Positions 42,218 to 51,651 are shown, counted from the stretch's first letter. The stretch: DNA of 64,000 bases from Pedobacter gandavensis (GCF_014172405.1 NZ_WNXC01000011.1:124001-188000); one strand, 5' to 3'. Numbers and translations are program-made. The notes: generated by a model from the sequence alone, not told the origin.

Positions 42218-43042
42218 TTAAGGTACTCTCAAAAACGCCAAACTCTTCTCACAGACTTCTTGTAAATGCTTCGGCAACTGAGTTTCCGTATAGGGGTGAC
42301 TGGCGCCAAATACATGATTCGCCCCTTCAATCTTATGAATCTCTGCTTTTAGCTGTTTCTGCGCCAACTCTTGTGCTACGCTAAACTTCACATTGACATC
42401 TTCATCGCCATGTAAGATCAGCCAGGGAACAGTAATCCGCGCTGCTGCTTTAATGATATCAAAGGCCTCTTTGTTGGCCTTAAAATCCGTCAATAAGGTG
42501 TTATTCAATGGCATTTTTTCCTTTGTCCGGGCATTCTCCACATAAATTTTCCCTGTTTTCATCCACTCTTCTTCCTGTTCTGCTTTCCATAAACTAGAGA
42601 AATCGGCTATGGAAGCCCAGGTGATGAGCTTGGTAATCCGGCTGTCTTTTGCCGCTTGAATGATCGTTAATCCGCCACCTCTGCTGTGGCCAATCAGGTA
42701 AATATTTTCCGGATGATAAGTCTGTTCCGTAAAGTTAACCACGGTGTTCAAATCTGCCAGCTCCATACTGATGGTATTGGTTGCAAAAGCTTCCATATCT
42801 GTTACATCGTTTGGCTTTTCGGGACTAACTCCGCTGTGCGACAGGTTAAATTTGAGGTAAGGATAGCCTTTTTCGGCAAAAAAACGGGCAACTAACTGAT
42901 GTGCACCCCAATCTTTGAAGCCTTTAAAGCCATGAACGAAAATTATAATCGCCGAATTTGCGTGCTTATCATCAGCAGTATAGTCTCCAATTATAGGCTT
43001 TCCTGATGAACCTGTGATGGTAAATTGCTCGTTTTTAATCAT
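42218..43042 (-). CDS. Alpha/beta hydrolase
   Basis: 274 residues. HGFKGFKDWGAH forms the oxyanion-hole loop, the nucleophile is Ser120 in GHSRGGG, the acid is in LHGDEDVNV and the His in GANHVFGASHP. No signal peptide, so cytoplasmic. Resembles prolyl-oligopeptidase-type or dienelactone-hydrolase-like esterases. Substrate unknown. A TAAATTTG -7 box (minus, 43077-43084) lies about 35 nt upstream. Confidence 0.87.
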   Translation of the reverse strand: MIKNEQFTITGSSGKPIIGDYTADDKHANSAIIIFVHGFKGFKDWGAHQLVARFFAEKGYPYLKFNLSHSGVSPEKPNDVTDMEAFATNTISMELADLNTVVNFTEQTYHPENIYLIGHSRGGGLTIIQAAKDSRITKLITWASIADFSSLWKAEQEEEWMKTGKIYVENARTKEKMPLNNTLLTDFKANKEAFDIIKAAARITVPWLILHGDEDVNVKFSVAQELAQKQLKAEIHKIEGANHVFGASHPYTETQLPKHLQEVCEKSLAFLRVP

Positions 43043-43076
43043 GTAGGTGTGTTTTATCTGTGTTCATCTTCTATAA

Positions 43077-43084
43077 CAAATTTA
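43077..43084 (-). promoter_or_regulatory. Predicted -7 promoter box for the hydrolase gene
   Basis: Reads TAAATTTG on the minus strand, an exact TAnnTTTG, 34 nt before the ATG. No clear -33 box. Confidence 0.45.
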
Positions 43085-43177
43085 AAGAAAAGATGTTTCT
43101 TTGGTTCTGGTTTATTTGGAATCGTTTTAAATAGCTCTTAATTACTCCATAATGACAGTGAAATAAGCTTCGGTTGT

Positions 43178-43185
43178 TACTTTTG
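43178..43185 (+). promoter_or_regulatory. Predicted -7 promoter box for the heme biosynthesis operon
   Basis: TACTTTTG exactly fits TAnnTTTG and ends 30 nt before the TTG start of hemA. The -33 region is poor, so strength may depend on an activator. No Fur-like palindrome is visible here, in contrast to the heme-uptake operon. Confidence 0.5.
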
Positions 43186-43215
43186 TTTCACTAAAAAAAA
43201 ACAGAATACGACATT

Positions 43216-44442
43216 TTGGAATATTTAAAAATCATTGCTTTTACGCATAAACATATTGACCTAAAAGCATTGGGTAAATTGGTGATATGTGAGCAGACAT
43301 TAGACGACAGATTGAGGAACATTCAATCGGAGTTAGGTGTTAAAGAAATATTCTACATCGGAACCTGCAACAGGGTGGAATTTGTGTTTACTTCTGCCCA
43401 TCATCTGGACAAAGCCTTTATTACACGTTTCCTTACGGTATTGAATATGGGATTGCCTGAAGAATACATGGACAAGTTTGTAGAAAACGTTGTGGTATTT
43501 GAACAATTGGCAGCTTTTAATCATTTATTGCGTACTTCCTGCTCTTTAGAGAGTTTGGTAGTTGGGGAAAAAGAAATCCTTGCTCAGGTACGAAAAGCCT
43601 ATGAAGCTTGTCGTATTGGAGGCTTTACTGCGGATTACATGCGCATGATCATGAATAGGGTAGTGAAAACGGCGAAAGAAGTTTATACACATACCAATAT
43701 TTCAAAAAATCCGGTTTCTGTTGTATCTCTGGCTTACCGCAAACTGCGCGATTTAAAGATCGTTGCAAATTCAAGATTGCTAATTATCGGTGCGGGTGAG
43801 ACCAATAAAAATATTGCTCAGTACCTTAAAAAACATAAGTACTCCAATTTCTCAGTTTTCAACAGAACGATTGAAAACGCAGAGGTATTGGCTAAAGAAT
43901 TGAATGGCACAGCTTATCCGCTGAGCGAACTGGAAAACTTCAACCAGGGATTTGATGTGATCATCACCTGTACAGGTGCTACTGAGCCCATCATCACAAA
44001 AGAAATCTACACAAAACTTCTAAATGGGGAAACTGGCAAAAAAATCATTGTTGATTTAGCTATTCCTAATGATACCGCTCCTGAAGTGGTGGCAGAATTC
44101 CCAATTCATTTTATAGAAGTTGAATCTCTTAAGGAGATTGCACGTAAAAATATTCAGGAACGTTATGATGAGCTGGTGAATGCCGAGCACATTATAGAAG
44201 AAAATATCAAGGAATTTGAATTGGTATTACGTCAGCGCAAGATAGAGATTGCAATGAGTAGTGTTCCTCAGAAAATCAAGGAAATCAAGCATACTGCCAT
44301 CAATGGAGTCTTTGCCGAGGAGATCAATGGTCTTGATGAAAACTCAAGATTAGTATTGGAAAAAGTGATGAATTACATGGAAAAAAAATGTATCAGCATT
44401 CCAATGGTCATGGCAAAGGAGATATTGGTAAAGAATAGCTAG
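43216..44442 (+). CDS. hemA: Glutamyl-tRNA reductase
   Basis: 408 residues starting at a TTG (LEYLKIIAFTHKHIDL); no in-frame ATG nearby fits the family's N-terminus. Catalytic Cys51 in GTCNRVEF, LVVGEKEILAQVRKAYE at about 113, NADPH-binding LLIIGAGETNKNIAQYL, and the C-terminal dimerisation helix. It makes glutamate-1-semialdehyde, the first committed precursor of heme by the C5 pathway. First gene of the hem cluster, 24 nt before hemC. A TTG start may limit its level. Confidence 0.93.
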   Translation: MEYLKIIAFTHKHIDLKALGKLVICEQTLDDRLRNIQSELGVKEIFYIGTCNRVEFVFTSAHHLDKAFITRFLTVLNMGLPEEYMDKFVENVVVFEQLAAFNHLLRTSCSLESLVVGEKEILAQVRKAYEACRIGGFTADYMRMIMNRVVKTAKEVYTHTNISKNPVSVVSLAYRKLRDLKIVANSRLLIIGAGETNKNIAQYLKKHKYSNFSVFNRTIENAEVLAKELNGTAYPLSELENFNQGFDVIITCTGATEPIITKEIYTKLLNGETGKKIIVDLAIPNDTAPEVVAEFPIHFIEVESLKEIARKNIQERYDELVNAEHIIEENIKEFELVLRQRKIEIAMSSVPQKIKEIKHTAINGVFAEEINGLDENSRLVLEKVMNYMEKKCISIPMVMAKEILVKNS

Positions 44443-44466
44443 ATTTGCCCAAAAATTATCATTAAC

Positions 44467-46050
44467 GTGAAAAGACTTATTATTGGTACGCGAGGTAGCG
44501 ACCTGGCTTTATGGCAAGCCAATTTTATTAAAGATAGACTTGCAGAAATTGGTGCCGAGGCCGAACTAAAGATCATCAAAACTCAAGGAGACAAAATTCT
44601 AAACCTTAGGCTGGATAAGCTGGAGGGTAAAGGTTTTTTCACCAAAGAGCTGGAAGAAGAACTTTTAGGTGGTACCATTGATATAGCCGTACACTCCCAT
44701 AAAGATTTACCAACTACACACCCTGCAGGATTAACCATTGCGGCGGTAACAGAGCGTGAGGATCCCTCAGAGCTGTTATTGATCCTGAAAGACTGTGTAG
44801 ACATCAAACAAAAGCTTTCTTTGAAAACAGGAGCGATGGTGGGTACTTCTTCTAACCGACGTAAAGCACAAATGCTTTCTCTACGTTCTGACCTGAACAT
44901 TGAAGATTTAAGAGGTAATGTGCCTACGAGGATTCAAAAGTTAAGGGATGAGGATTATGATGCAATTTTACTGGCTAAAGCTGGTGTGAATCGTTTAAAC
45001 ATCGACCTTTCAGAATTTCATGTGGAAGTGGTAGATACGACGGAATTAGTTCCGGCACCTGCACAAGGCGCTTTGGCCATTCAGATCAGAGAAAATGATT
45101 TGGAGCTGGCGGAGTTATTGAAACAACTAAACCATCAGGAAACGATTGATGCCATTGGTGTGGAGCGTAAAGTACTGAACCTTTTTGAAGGTGGTTGCCA
45201 CATGCCTTTAGGTTGTTACTGCAAAAAAGAAGATGGAATGTATGAAATCTGGACTTCGAAAGCGGAGACGGATGAACATTTCCCTGACCGTTTCTTTTGT
45301 CGCGAGGAAAGCCTGGATGGCGTTGCTGAAAAGATTGTCGCTAAATTTAGTCCGGATAGAAAACTACCTTCAAAGGTGTTTATTTCCAGAGAAATTGGTG
45401 AACATAGTTATTTTAGAAAAGCATTAGAAAAGCATAAAATAGATATTGAAGGCAGATCATTGATCCGTACTTTCCCGATTGTAACGGTATTGGATCCTTT
45501 CTACCTGAAACACGTCAACTGGATTTTCTTTACCAGTCGCAATAGCGTGGAGTATTTCTTCGCATTGAAACCATTCTTATCTAAACATGCGAAGTTCGCA
45601 GTAGCAGGTAGGGGTTCTGAAGATTCATTGAGAAAAGCCGGTCATTTGGCAGACTTTGTTGGTGAAGGTGGTGATATTGAAGAAGTAGCTGAAGATTTTG
45701 CCAAATTGGTAGCAGGACAAACTGTATTGTTCCCAAGAGCGCAGGATTCATTACAGACCATACAAAAAGCGTTAACACCGGATACGAAAGTGGTGGATCT
45801 GCCAATTTATGAGACTGTAATCGAAGAAGATGTAGACCAGACTTATGCGGAAGTTCTGATCTTTACCAGCCCTTCTAATGTAGATGCTTATTTTGTAGAA
45901 AACTTATTAGAACCGGGACAGCGTGTGATTGCGATCGGAAATTCTACAGGAAAGAAATTTGATGAGATGGGTGTTACCTATACTCAGCCTTATTCTCCTG
46001 ATGAAATCGGATTGGCAGAAGCTGTATTCGGAATAGATATCAAATCATAA
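44467..46050 (+). CDS. hemCD: Fused porphobilinogen deaminase / uroporphyrinogen-III synthase
   Basis: 527 residues, GTG start. Residues 1-300 are HemC: IGTRGSDLALWQA, VHSHKDLPT, GTSSNRRKAQ, DLRGNVPTR and the dipyrromethane-cofactor Cys244 in EGGCHMPLG. From about 305 (KVFISREIGEHSYFRKALEKH) the sequence is HemD-like, with INWIFFTSRNSVEYF-type and LIFTSPSNVDAYF blocks in the two lobes. A single polypeptide would make linear hydroxymethylbilane and cyclise it to uroporphyrinogen III. There is no stop or frameshift between the halves. HemD sequences are very divergent, so the second assignment rests on size, position and these motifs. Confidence 0.9.
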   Translation: MKRLIIGTRGSDLALWQANFIKDRLAEIGAEAELKIIKTQGDKILNLRLDKLEGKGFFTKELEEELLGGTIDIAVHSHKDLPTTHPAGLTIAAVTEREDPSELLLILKDCVDIKQKLSLKTGAMVGTSSNRRKAQMLSLRSDLNIEDLRGNVPTRIQKLRDEDYDAILLAKAGVNRLNIDLSEFHVEVVDTTELVPAPAQGALAIQIRENDLELAELLKQLNHQETIDAIGVERKVLNLFEGGCHMPLGCYCKKEDGMYEIWTSKAETDEHFPDRFFCREESLDGVAEKIVAKFSPDRKLPSKVFISREIGEHSYFRKALEKHKIDIEGRSLIRTFPIVTVLDPFYLKHVNWIFFTSRNSVEYFFALKPFLSKHAKFAVAGRGSEDSLRKAGHLADFVGEGGDIEEVAEDFAKLVAGQTVLFPRAQDSLQTIQKALTPDTKVVDLPIYETVIEEDVDQTYAEVLIFTSPSNVDAYFVENLLEPGQRVIAIGNSTGKKFDEMGVTYTQPYSPDEIGLAEAVFGIDIKS

Positions 46051-46062
46051 ATTAAATTTAAT

Positions 46063-47031
46063 ATGGTGCACCGTCCGCGTAGATTGAGAAAGAATCCTTT
46101 AGTGAGGGAAATGGTAGCTGAAACGAGGTTATCTAAAGACATGTTCATTTATCCGTACTTTGTGGTACCTGGAAAAAATGTAGTACATCCTTTAGGAGCA
46201 ATGCCAGGCATCAGCCATTTTTCTGAAGATACTTTATTGAAGGATGTGGAGAAAGGACTGAAGTTGGGTGTAAACAAAATCATGCTTTTTGGTGTTGGTG
46301 ATGAGAAATCTGAAGATGCAGCATCAGCTTATCATGATCATTCGCTTGTGCCTTCAGCAGTACGCCTGTTAAAGAAAAATTTTGGAGAAGATTTGTACGT
46401 AGTTACCGATGTTTGCGTTTGTTCCTATACAACTCATGGACATTGTGGGATCATGGAGGACGATTATGTTCAGAATGACCCTACAGTGAAGGTAATTGCA
46501 AAAATGGGATTGGCACATGCGGAAGCAGGTGCAGATATGTTGGCGCCATCGGATATGATGGACGGCAGGATTTCCGCAATGAGACATTTATTGGATGGAC
46601 AAGGTTTTGTAAACACGGCGATCATGTCGCACGCTACAAAATTTGCTTCTGCTTATTACGGTCCTTTCCGTGAAGCGGCAGACTGTACGCCTAGCAAGGG
46701 CGACAGAAAAGCTTATCAGATGGACTTTAGAAACGGTAACGAAGCATTAAGAGAGGCTTTACTGGATGAAAGTGAAGGGGCAGATGTATTGATGGTGAAG
46801 CCAGCTTTGGCTTACCTGGATGTGATGCATAACCTGAAACAACATACAGATTTACCGATCGCTTGTTATAACGTGTCGGGAGAATACTCGATGGTGAAGG
46901 CTGCTGCGGAAAAAGGATGGATTGATGAGCAGAAAGTAGTGATGGAAACCATGCATGCCTTTGCGCGTGCTGGTGCAAGTATCATTACGACGTATCACAT
47001 CAGAGATATGGTTGAAAAGAATTGGTTGTAA
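46063..47031 (+). CDS. hemB: Delta-aminolevulinic acid dehydratase (porphobilinogen synthase)
   Basis: 322 residues. Opening HRPRRLRKNPLVREMVAET, the metal-binding CVCSYTTHGHCGI, catalytic lysines in SHATKFASAYYGPFR and DVLMVKPALAYLD, and the C-terminal TYHIRDMVEKNWL. It condenses two ALA molecules to porphobilinogen. The CxCxxxxHGHC site indicates a zinc-type enzyme. 12 nt after hemC-hemD and 11 nt before hemL. Confidence 0.95.
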   Translation: MVHRPRRLRKNPLVREMVAETRLSKDMFIYPYFVVPGKNVVHPLGAMPGISHFSEDTLLKDVEKGLKLGVNKIMLFGVGDEKSEDAASAYHDHSLVPSAVRLLKKNFGEDLYVVTDVCVCSYTTHGHCGIMEDDYVQNDPTVKVIAKMGLAHAEAGADMLAPSDMMDGRISAMRHLLDGQGFVNTAIMSHATKFASAYYGPFREAADCTPSKGDRKAYQMDFRNGNEALREALLDESEGADVLMVKPALAYLDVMHNLKQHTDLPIACYNVSGEYSMVKAAAEKGWIDEQKVVMETMHAFARAGASIITTYHIRDMVEKNWL

Positions 47032-47042
47032 GTAAAAAAAAT

Positions 47043-48416
47043 ATGTTAGAATCTTTAAAAAAAATGTTTTCAGGAAATGAAGGCGAAGTGCCAGTGAATA
47101 CTGGTAGTAAACCTGATATTTCGAGAGAAAAGTCGGCAGAACTGTATGAAAAAGCAAAGAACTATTTCCCAGGGGGGGTAAACTCTCCGGTTAGAGCTTT
47201 TAAATCAGTATATGGCACTCCTTTGTTTATTCAAAAAGGAGATGGCTGTTTCGTATGGGATGCCGATGGTAATCAATTTATAGATTTTTGCGGAAGCTGG
47301 GGTCCATTAATTTTGGGTCATAACAACGCTAAGGTTAGGGAAAAAGTTACGGAAGTCATGCAGAGTGGAATGAGCTTCGGCGCACCAACAGCATTAGAAA
47401 ACGAGCTTGCTGAACTGATCATTAAAAACAACAAATTCGTAGAGAAAATCCGTTTCACGAGCTCTGGTACTGAAGCAGTAATGTCTGCGATCAGATTGGC
47501 TCGCGGTTATACCGGAAAAGATAAAATCATCAAATTTGAAGGCTGCTACCATGGTCATACCGATTCACTATTGGTAAAAGCAGGTTCAGGCCTGGTTACT
47601 TTCGGTGAAACTTCTTCTGCAGGTGTACCTAAATCATTCGCTCAGGAAACGATTGTGATTCCTTTGAATGATACAGAAGCGATTAAAGCAGCTTTCGAGC
47701 AGTTTAAAGGGGAAGTAGCTGCGGTAATTATTGAGGGTATTCCAGCAAATAACGGTTTGTTAATGCAGGATCCTGAATACATCAAATCTTTAGAGCAAAT
47801 CTGTAAAGAAAACAATGCCTTGTTAATTTTTGATGAGGTGATCACTGGATTCAGAATCGGATTTGAAGGTGCTGCTGCTTATTATGGTGTGAAGCCTGAT
47901 ATTGTTACTTATGGTAAAATTATCGGTGGTGGATTGCCAGTAGGTATGTATGGTGCTTCAGCGGAGATCATGGGACATATTTCTCCAGACGGTGGCGTTT
48001 ATCAGGCAGGTACTTTATCGGGAAATCCGGTAGCCATGGCCGCTGGTATTGCACAGTTAACTGAATTATTGCGCTCAGGTTTCTATAAAGAATTAAACAA
48101 TAAGGCGACAGAATTTGCAGAGAGCATCCAACGTTTTGCAACAGCCAGAAACTACAAACTGAAAGTATTCCACGTAGGTTCTATCTTCTGGATGGCCTTT
48201 ACGGATAAAGATAAAATCCAGTCGGCCGAGGATATTGATCCGGCAAGCATGGAGAAATTTAAACTGATGCACAGGGAATTGCTGAACAGAGGAATTTACT
48301 TAGGTCCATCTGGATATGAAGTAGGTTTCGTTTCTGCAGCACATACTAAAATCGAGCTGGAGAAAGCGAAAAGAGCAATCTTCGACAGTCTTGATGTGGT
48401 TTTCAGAAATAAATAA
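47043..48416 (+). CDS. hemL: Glutamate-1-semialdehyde 2,1-aminomutase
   Basis: 457 residues from the ATG at 47043; the frame is open from a TTG at 47022 inside hemB, which is less likely. AKNYFPGGVNSPVRAFK opening, SSGTEAVMSAIRLARGYTG, LIFDEVITGFRIG and the PLP lysine in VTYGKIIGGGLPVG. Converts glutamate-1-semialdehyde to ALA. About 27 residues longer than usual at the N-terminus, so the true start may be slightly downstream. A two-component system begins 36 nt after its stop. Confidence 0.94.
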   Translation: MLESLKKMFSGNEGEVPVNTGSKPDISREKSAELYEKAKNYFPGGVNSPVRAFKSVYGTPLFIQKGDGCFVWDADGNQFIDFCGSWGPLILGHNNAKVREKVTEVMQSGMSFGAPTALENELAELIIKNNKFVEKIRFTSSGTEAVMSAIRLARGYTGKDKIIKFEGCYHGHTDSLLVKAGSGLVTFGETSSAGVPKSFAQETIVIPLNDTEAIKAAFEQFKGEVAAVIIEGIPANNGLLMQDPEYIKSLEQICKENNALLIFDEVITGFRIGFEGAAAYYGVKPDIVTYGKIIGGGLPVGMYGASAEIMGHISPDGGVYQAGTLSGNPVAMAAGIAQLTELLRSGFYKELNNKATEFAESIQRFATARNYKLKVFHVGSIFWMAFTDKDKIQSAEDIDPASMEKFKLMHRELLNRGIYLGPSGYEVGFVSAAHTKIELEKAKRAIFDSLDVVFRNK

Positions 48417-48452
48417 ATTAAGATTATATTTAGATAGTATAAAACTGCTGCT

Positions 48453-49319
48453 TTGAAGAAATCAATCGTCATCTTTTATTTCATGTTACTGTACTCTTTA
48501 GTGCAGTTGATCTCCTGGGGAGCATTGGTGGTGAGATTGGAGCCTGCCAGAATGGCCATGGTAATGGGAGAGGGATCTGTATTCCTTTTTCTACTGTGTG
48601 TAGGTGCCTATTTTTTACACCAATCGATTAAAAAAGAAGACCGTTTGAGAGAACAGCAGCAGAATTTCTTACTTTCTGTAACGCATGAACTAAAATCGCC
48701 TTTGGCAGCCATCAAATTGTCTGTTCAAACGATCATTAAACGCGACCTTGATAAAGCCAGACAAACTTCTTTACTGAACAATTCCCTAAAGGACATTGAG
48801 CGTTTGGACGACCTGGTAGAAAATATGTTGTTGGCTACGAAAATTGAAAATGGCTCTTTATCTTTCCCGAAAGAAGAGTTTGATTTTTCAGAGCTAGTGA
48901 GTAAGGTAACAGATCGTCTGCAAATCCACTCTTGTGGTTGCGAACAGGTCATTACGGTAGCGATAACTCCTGGTATAAAGGTAGTTGGAGATCAGTTTTC
49001 TTTATCCTCTGTGGTCACGAATTTGATTGAAAACGCTGTCAAATATTCAGGTCCATGTGCGGAAATAGATGTCGAATTGACAGTAAAAGACGGTCACCCG
49101 TTTTTAAAGGTCTCAGACAAGGGACCTGGTATTCCAGATCAGGAAAAAATGTTGATTTTTGACAAATTTTATCGCGTCGGTAATGAGAATGTAAGAAAAT
49201 CAAAAGGAACAGGATTAGGCCTGTTTATTGTTAAGGAAGTATTACAAATGCACGACGCTGATATTAGCGTTAGAGATAACGTACCGCATGGTGCTATTTT
49301 TGAAATTACATTTAGTTGA
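48453..49319 (+). CDS. Membrane sensor histidine kinase
   Basis: 288 residues, TTG start. Two membrane helices (about 5-27 and 42-57) with a very short extracytoplasmic loop, suggesting intramembrane or envelope sensing. Phospho-acceptor His78 in SVTHELKSPLAAIKL, N-box NLIENAVKYSG, G1 DKGPGIPDQE, F-box FDKFYRVG and G2 GTGLGLFIVKEVL are all intact. The response-regulator gene follows directly, its ATG 5 nt after the kinase stop. Located between hemL and hemE, so it is likely cotranscribed with heme genes. Signal unknown. Confidence 0.92.
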   Translation: MKKSIVIFYFMLLYSLVQLISWGALVVRLEPARMAMVMGEGSVFLFLLCVGAYFLHQSIKKEDRLREQQQNFLLSVTHELKSPLAAIKLSVQTIIKRDLDKARQTSLLNNSLKDIERLDDLVENMLLATKIENGSLSFPKEEFDFSELVSKVTDRLQIHSCGCEQVITVAITPGIKVVGDQFSLSSVVTNLIENAVKYSGPCAEIDVELTVKDGHPFLKVSDKGPGIPDQEKMLIFDKFYRVGNENVRKSKGTGLGLFIVKEVLQMHDADISVRDNVPHGAIFEITFS

Positions 49320-49324
49320 TCATT

Positions 49325-50029
49325 ATGCAACAGAAATTAAGAATATTACTGGTCGAAGATGAAGACCACTTGTTAGATGCTATAAAATTGAACCTTGAAC
49401 TGGAAGGCTATAAAGTTCATGCAGTAAAAGACGGTAAGACGGCTTTAAAAGTTTTTAAAGAAGAACGTTTTAACCTGATTATTCTGGATGTAATGCTTCC
49501 TGAAATGGATGGATTCCAGGTTTGTGAAACCATCAGATTAGAAAATACAGAAGTACCTATCCTTTTCTTAACGGCTAAAAATACGAGTGAAGACCGTGTA
49601 ATGGGATTGAAAAAAGGTGCCGATGATTACCTGGTTAAGCCATTCAACTTAGAAGAGCTGATCCTTAGGGTTGGTATTTTAGTGAAACGCAGCATGAAAG
49701 CTGACGACCTAAAAGAAATCAATTCTTATAAAATCGGTGATAAAACCATCTACTTCAATTCTTTCGAATTGAAACAAGATGATGGTGTAATCGTTCCTTT
49801 AACGAAGAAAGAAACCATGTTACTGAAATTACTGATCGAACGTAAGAACGAAGCAGTATCCCGTGAGCAGATTCTGGAAACGGTATGGAACTATGATGTT
49901 TATCCTTCGACACGTACGATTGATAACTTTATCCTTACTTTCCGTAAGTATTTCGAACCAGATCAGAAGAACCCGGTATATTTCCATTCCATCAGAGGTG
50001 TAGGTTATAAATTCACAGATATCCATTAA
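49325..50029 (+). CDS. OmpR-family response regulator
   Basis: 234 residues from the ATG at 49325; a TTG at 49316 is a weaker alternative that would overlap the kinase. Receiver domain at 3-118 with acidic pocket LLVEDEDHL, phospho-acceptor Asp55 in IILDVMLPEMDGF, LTAKN and the VKPFN lysine. A winged-helix DNA-binding domain at about 135-234 has RKNEAVSREQILETVWNYD and IRGVGYKF. It should act as a transcription factor controlled by the preceding kinase. It shares one base with the next gene (TAATG), so translation is coupled. Confidence 0.94.
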   Translation: MQQKLRILLVEDEDHLLDAIKLNLELEGYKVHAVKDGKTALKVFKEERFNLIILDVMLPEMDGFQVCETIRLENTEVPILFLTAKNTSEDRVMGLKKGADDYLVKPFNLEELILRVGILVKRSMKADDLKEINSYKIGDKTIYFNSFELKQDDGVIVPLTKKETMLLKLLIERKNEAVSREQILETVWNYDVYPSTRTIDNFILTFRKYFEPDQKNPVYFHSIRGVGYKFTDIH

Positions 50030-50544
50030 TGTATAATAATAAAGGCAGGTATGCCCTCATGGCACTCTTTCTGATTGCCGCGGGAGTGTGCCTTTTTTAC
50101 GATCAAATTCAACTGGCTGTATTGGCCGGTTTTTTCTTTGCCTTTGTGATTTGGAGCCATTTCAAACACAGTTCAATTTTACTGGCTTCCAAGTATTTTA
50201 AGAATGGGGATTACGAAAAGACAGAAAAGATACTTGCAGAGGTACCCAATCCGGATCGCTTAGCGCGAAACAGAAGGGGATATTATGAATTTATGCGCGC
50301 CAATATTGCGCTGAAAAGAGAAGAATATGAAGCGGCTGAGCGTCATTTTCAAATTGCCAGTCGCTTTCCATTAGGTGGCAAGAACGACAAGGCTTTTGTG
50401 ATGATTCACCTGGCCAATCTCGCCCTGCGGAAAAAAGACCTCGAACGTACCAGAGCATACATAGAGCGAGCAAAAGAATTGGCAACAACGCCAAGAGCAC
50501 AAGAGATCATTAGTAAAATTGAGCAAGAAGCAAATCGATTATAA
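50029..50544 (+). CDS. Membrane-anchored TPR-like protein
   Basis: 171 residues. One or two N-terminal membrane helices (ALMALFLIAAGVCLFYDQIQLAVLAGFFFAFVIW), then helical repeats with TPR character (SKYFKNGDYEKTEKILAEVP, RANIALKREEYEAAERHFQIASRFP, LANLALRKKDLERTRAYIERAKELA). Its start overlaps the response-regulator stop by one base and hemE follows 15 nt later. It may be an accessory component of the two-component system or a scaffold for heme enzymes; both are inference from position only. Confidence 0.8.
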   Translation: MYNNKGRYALMALFLIAAGVCLFYDQIQLAVLAGFFFAFVIWSHFKHSSILLASKYFKNGDYEKTEKILAEVPNPDRLARNRRGYYEFMRANIALKREEYEAAERHFQIASRFPLGGKNDKAFVMIHLANLALRKKDLERTRAYIERAKELATTPRAQEIISKIEQEANRL

Positions 50545-50559
50545 ACAAACACAATATAG

Positions 50560-51582
50560 ATGAACACGTTATTTTTAGATGCCGCATTTTCGAAGCAAAC
50601 AGAACGTCCACCGGTATGGATGATGCGCCAGGCTGGCCGTTTTATGCCTGAGTACTGGGAAATCAAAAACAAATACTCTTTCCTGGAGATGTGCAAAACG
50701 CCAGAAATTGCAGCGGATGTAACGATGTTACCTGTTGACTTACTGGGTATCGATGCTGCCATCCTTTTCTCTGATATTTTAGTAACCGGAGAAGCAATGG
50801 GCGGTGACCTGAGCTTTACACAAGGAGTAGGCCCTAAATTCGCCAACCCTGTACGTTCGGCGAAAGATGTAGATAACTTGAATGTAGACTGTTTGGATAA
50901 GTTACAATATGTAGCAGATGCCATTAAAGTGATTCAGCAACGTTTAAATGGTAGTATTCCATTGATCGGTTTTGCTGGTGCACCATTTACAGTCATGAGC
51001 TACCTGGTTGAAGGTGGTTCTTCTAAAGATTTCAAGCTGACAAAATTGTTGATGCACAACAATCCAGAAATTGCACACCGTTTATTAGCGAAAATTGCTA
51101 AAGTAACTGCAGATTATTTAAATCTTCAGATTGCAGCAGGTGTAAACGCAATTCAGATTTTTGATAGCTGGGCTATGGCATTGTCATGGAACGATTATCA
51201 GGAATTCTCTCACCGTTACATTCAGGAAATCATTGCTAACTTGAATAGAAAAGATATCCCTGTGATCTCTTTCTGTAAAGGAAGTTCTGTATTTGCACCG
51301 ATCATGGCAGAGGCTAAGCCTGATGTGATCTCGGTAGACTGGAACGCTGATTTGTTGAACATTAAACAAAGCTTGCCAGCAGGTATCGCAGTTCAAGGAA
51401 ACCTTGATCCATTTATCTTATATGCAGATAAGCCGGTAATTAAGAAAACAATCCTTCAGTTATTTGAGCGTATGCGTGGCGAAAAAGGGTTTATTTTTAA
51501 CCTTGGTCATGGTATTATGCCAGACATCCCATTCGATAACGTGAAATATGCAATCGAAGTAGTTAAAGAATTCAGATACTAA
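50560..51582 (+). CDS. hemE: Uroporphyrinogen decarboxylase
   Basis: 340 residues. Signature PPVWMMRQAGRFMPEYWEIK near the N-terminus (the substrate-binding Arg), ILFSDILVTGEAMG with the catalytic Asp, and the second signature region FAGAPFTVMSYLVEGG; C-terminal NLGHGIMPDIPFDNVK. Converts uroporphyrinogen III to coproporphyrinogen III, directly downstream of the HemC-HemD fusion in the pathway. Followed by a terminator before hemJ. Confidence 0.96.
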   Translation: MNTLFLDAAFSKQTERPPVWMMRQAGRFMPEYWEIKNKYSFLEMCKTPEIAADVTMLPVDLLGIDAAILFSDILVTGEAMGGDLSFTQGVGPKFANPVRSAKDVDNLNVDCLDKLQYVADAIKVIQQRLNGSIPLIGFAGAPFTVMSYLVEGGSSKDFKLTKLLMHNNPEIAHRLLAKIAKVTADYLNLQIAAGVNAIQIFDSWAMALSWNDYQEFSHRYIQEIIANLNRKDIPVISFCKGSSVFAPIMAEAKPDVISVDWNADLLNIKQSLPAGIAVQGNLDPFILYADKPVIKKTILQLFERMRGEKGFIFNLGHGIMPDIPFDNVKYAIEVVKEFRY

Positions 51583-51593
51583 TATATAATTTG

Positions 51594-51630
51594 GGCCATC
51601 TTTAAAGCTTGCTTTTCAGATGGCCTTTTT
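51594..51630 (+). terminator. Intrinsic terminator after hemE
   Basis: Stem GGCCATCT (51594-51601) with AGATGGCC (51618-51625) and a T-run at 51626-51630. It separates hemE from hemJ, whose start is 22 nt later, so read-through or a promoter in this spacer must serve hemJ. Confidence 0.8.
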
Positions 51631-51651
51631 AATGATCAAAAAAGGAACAAA

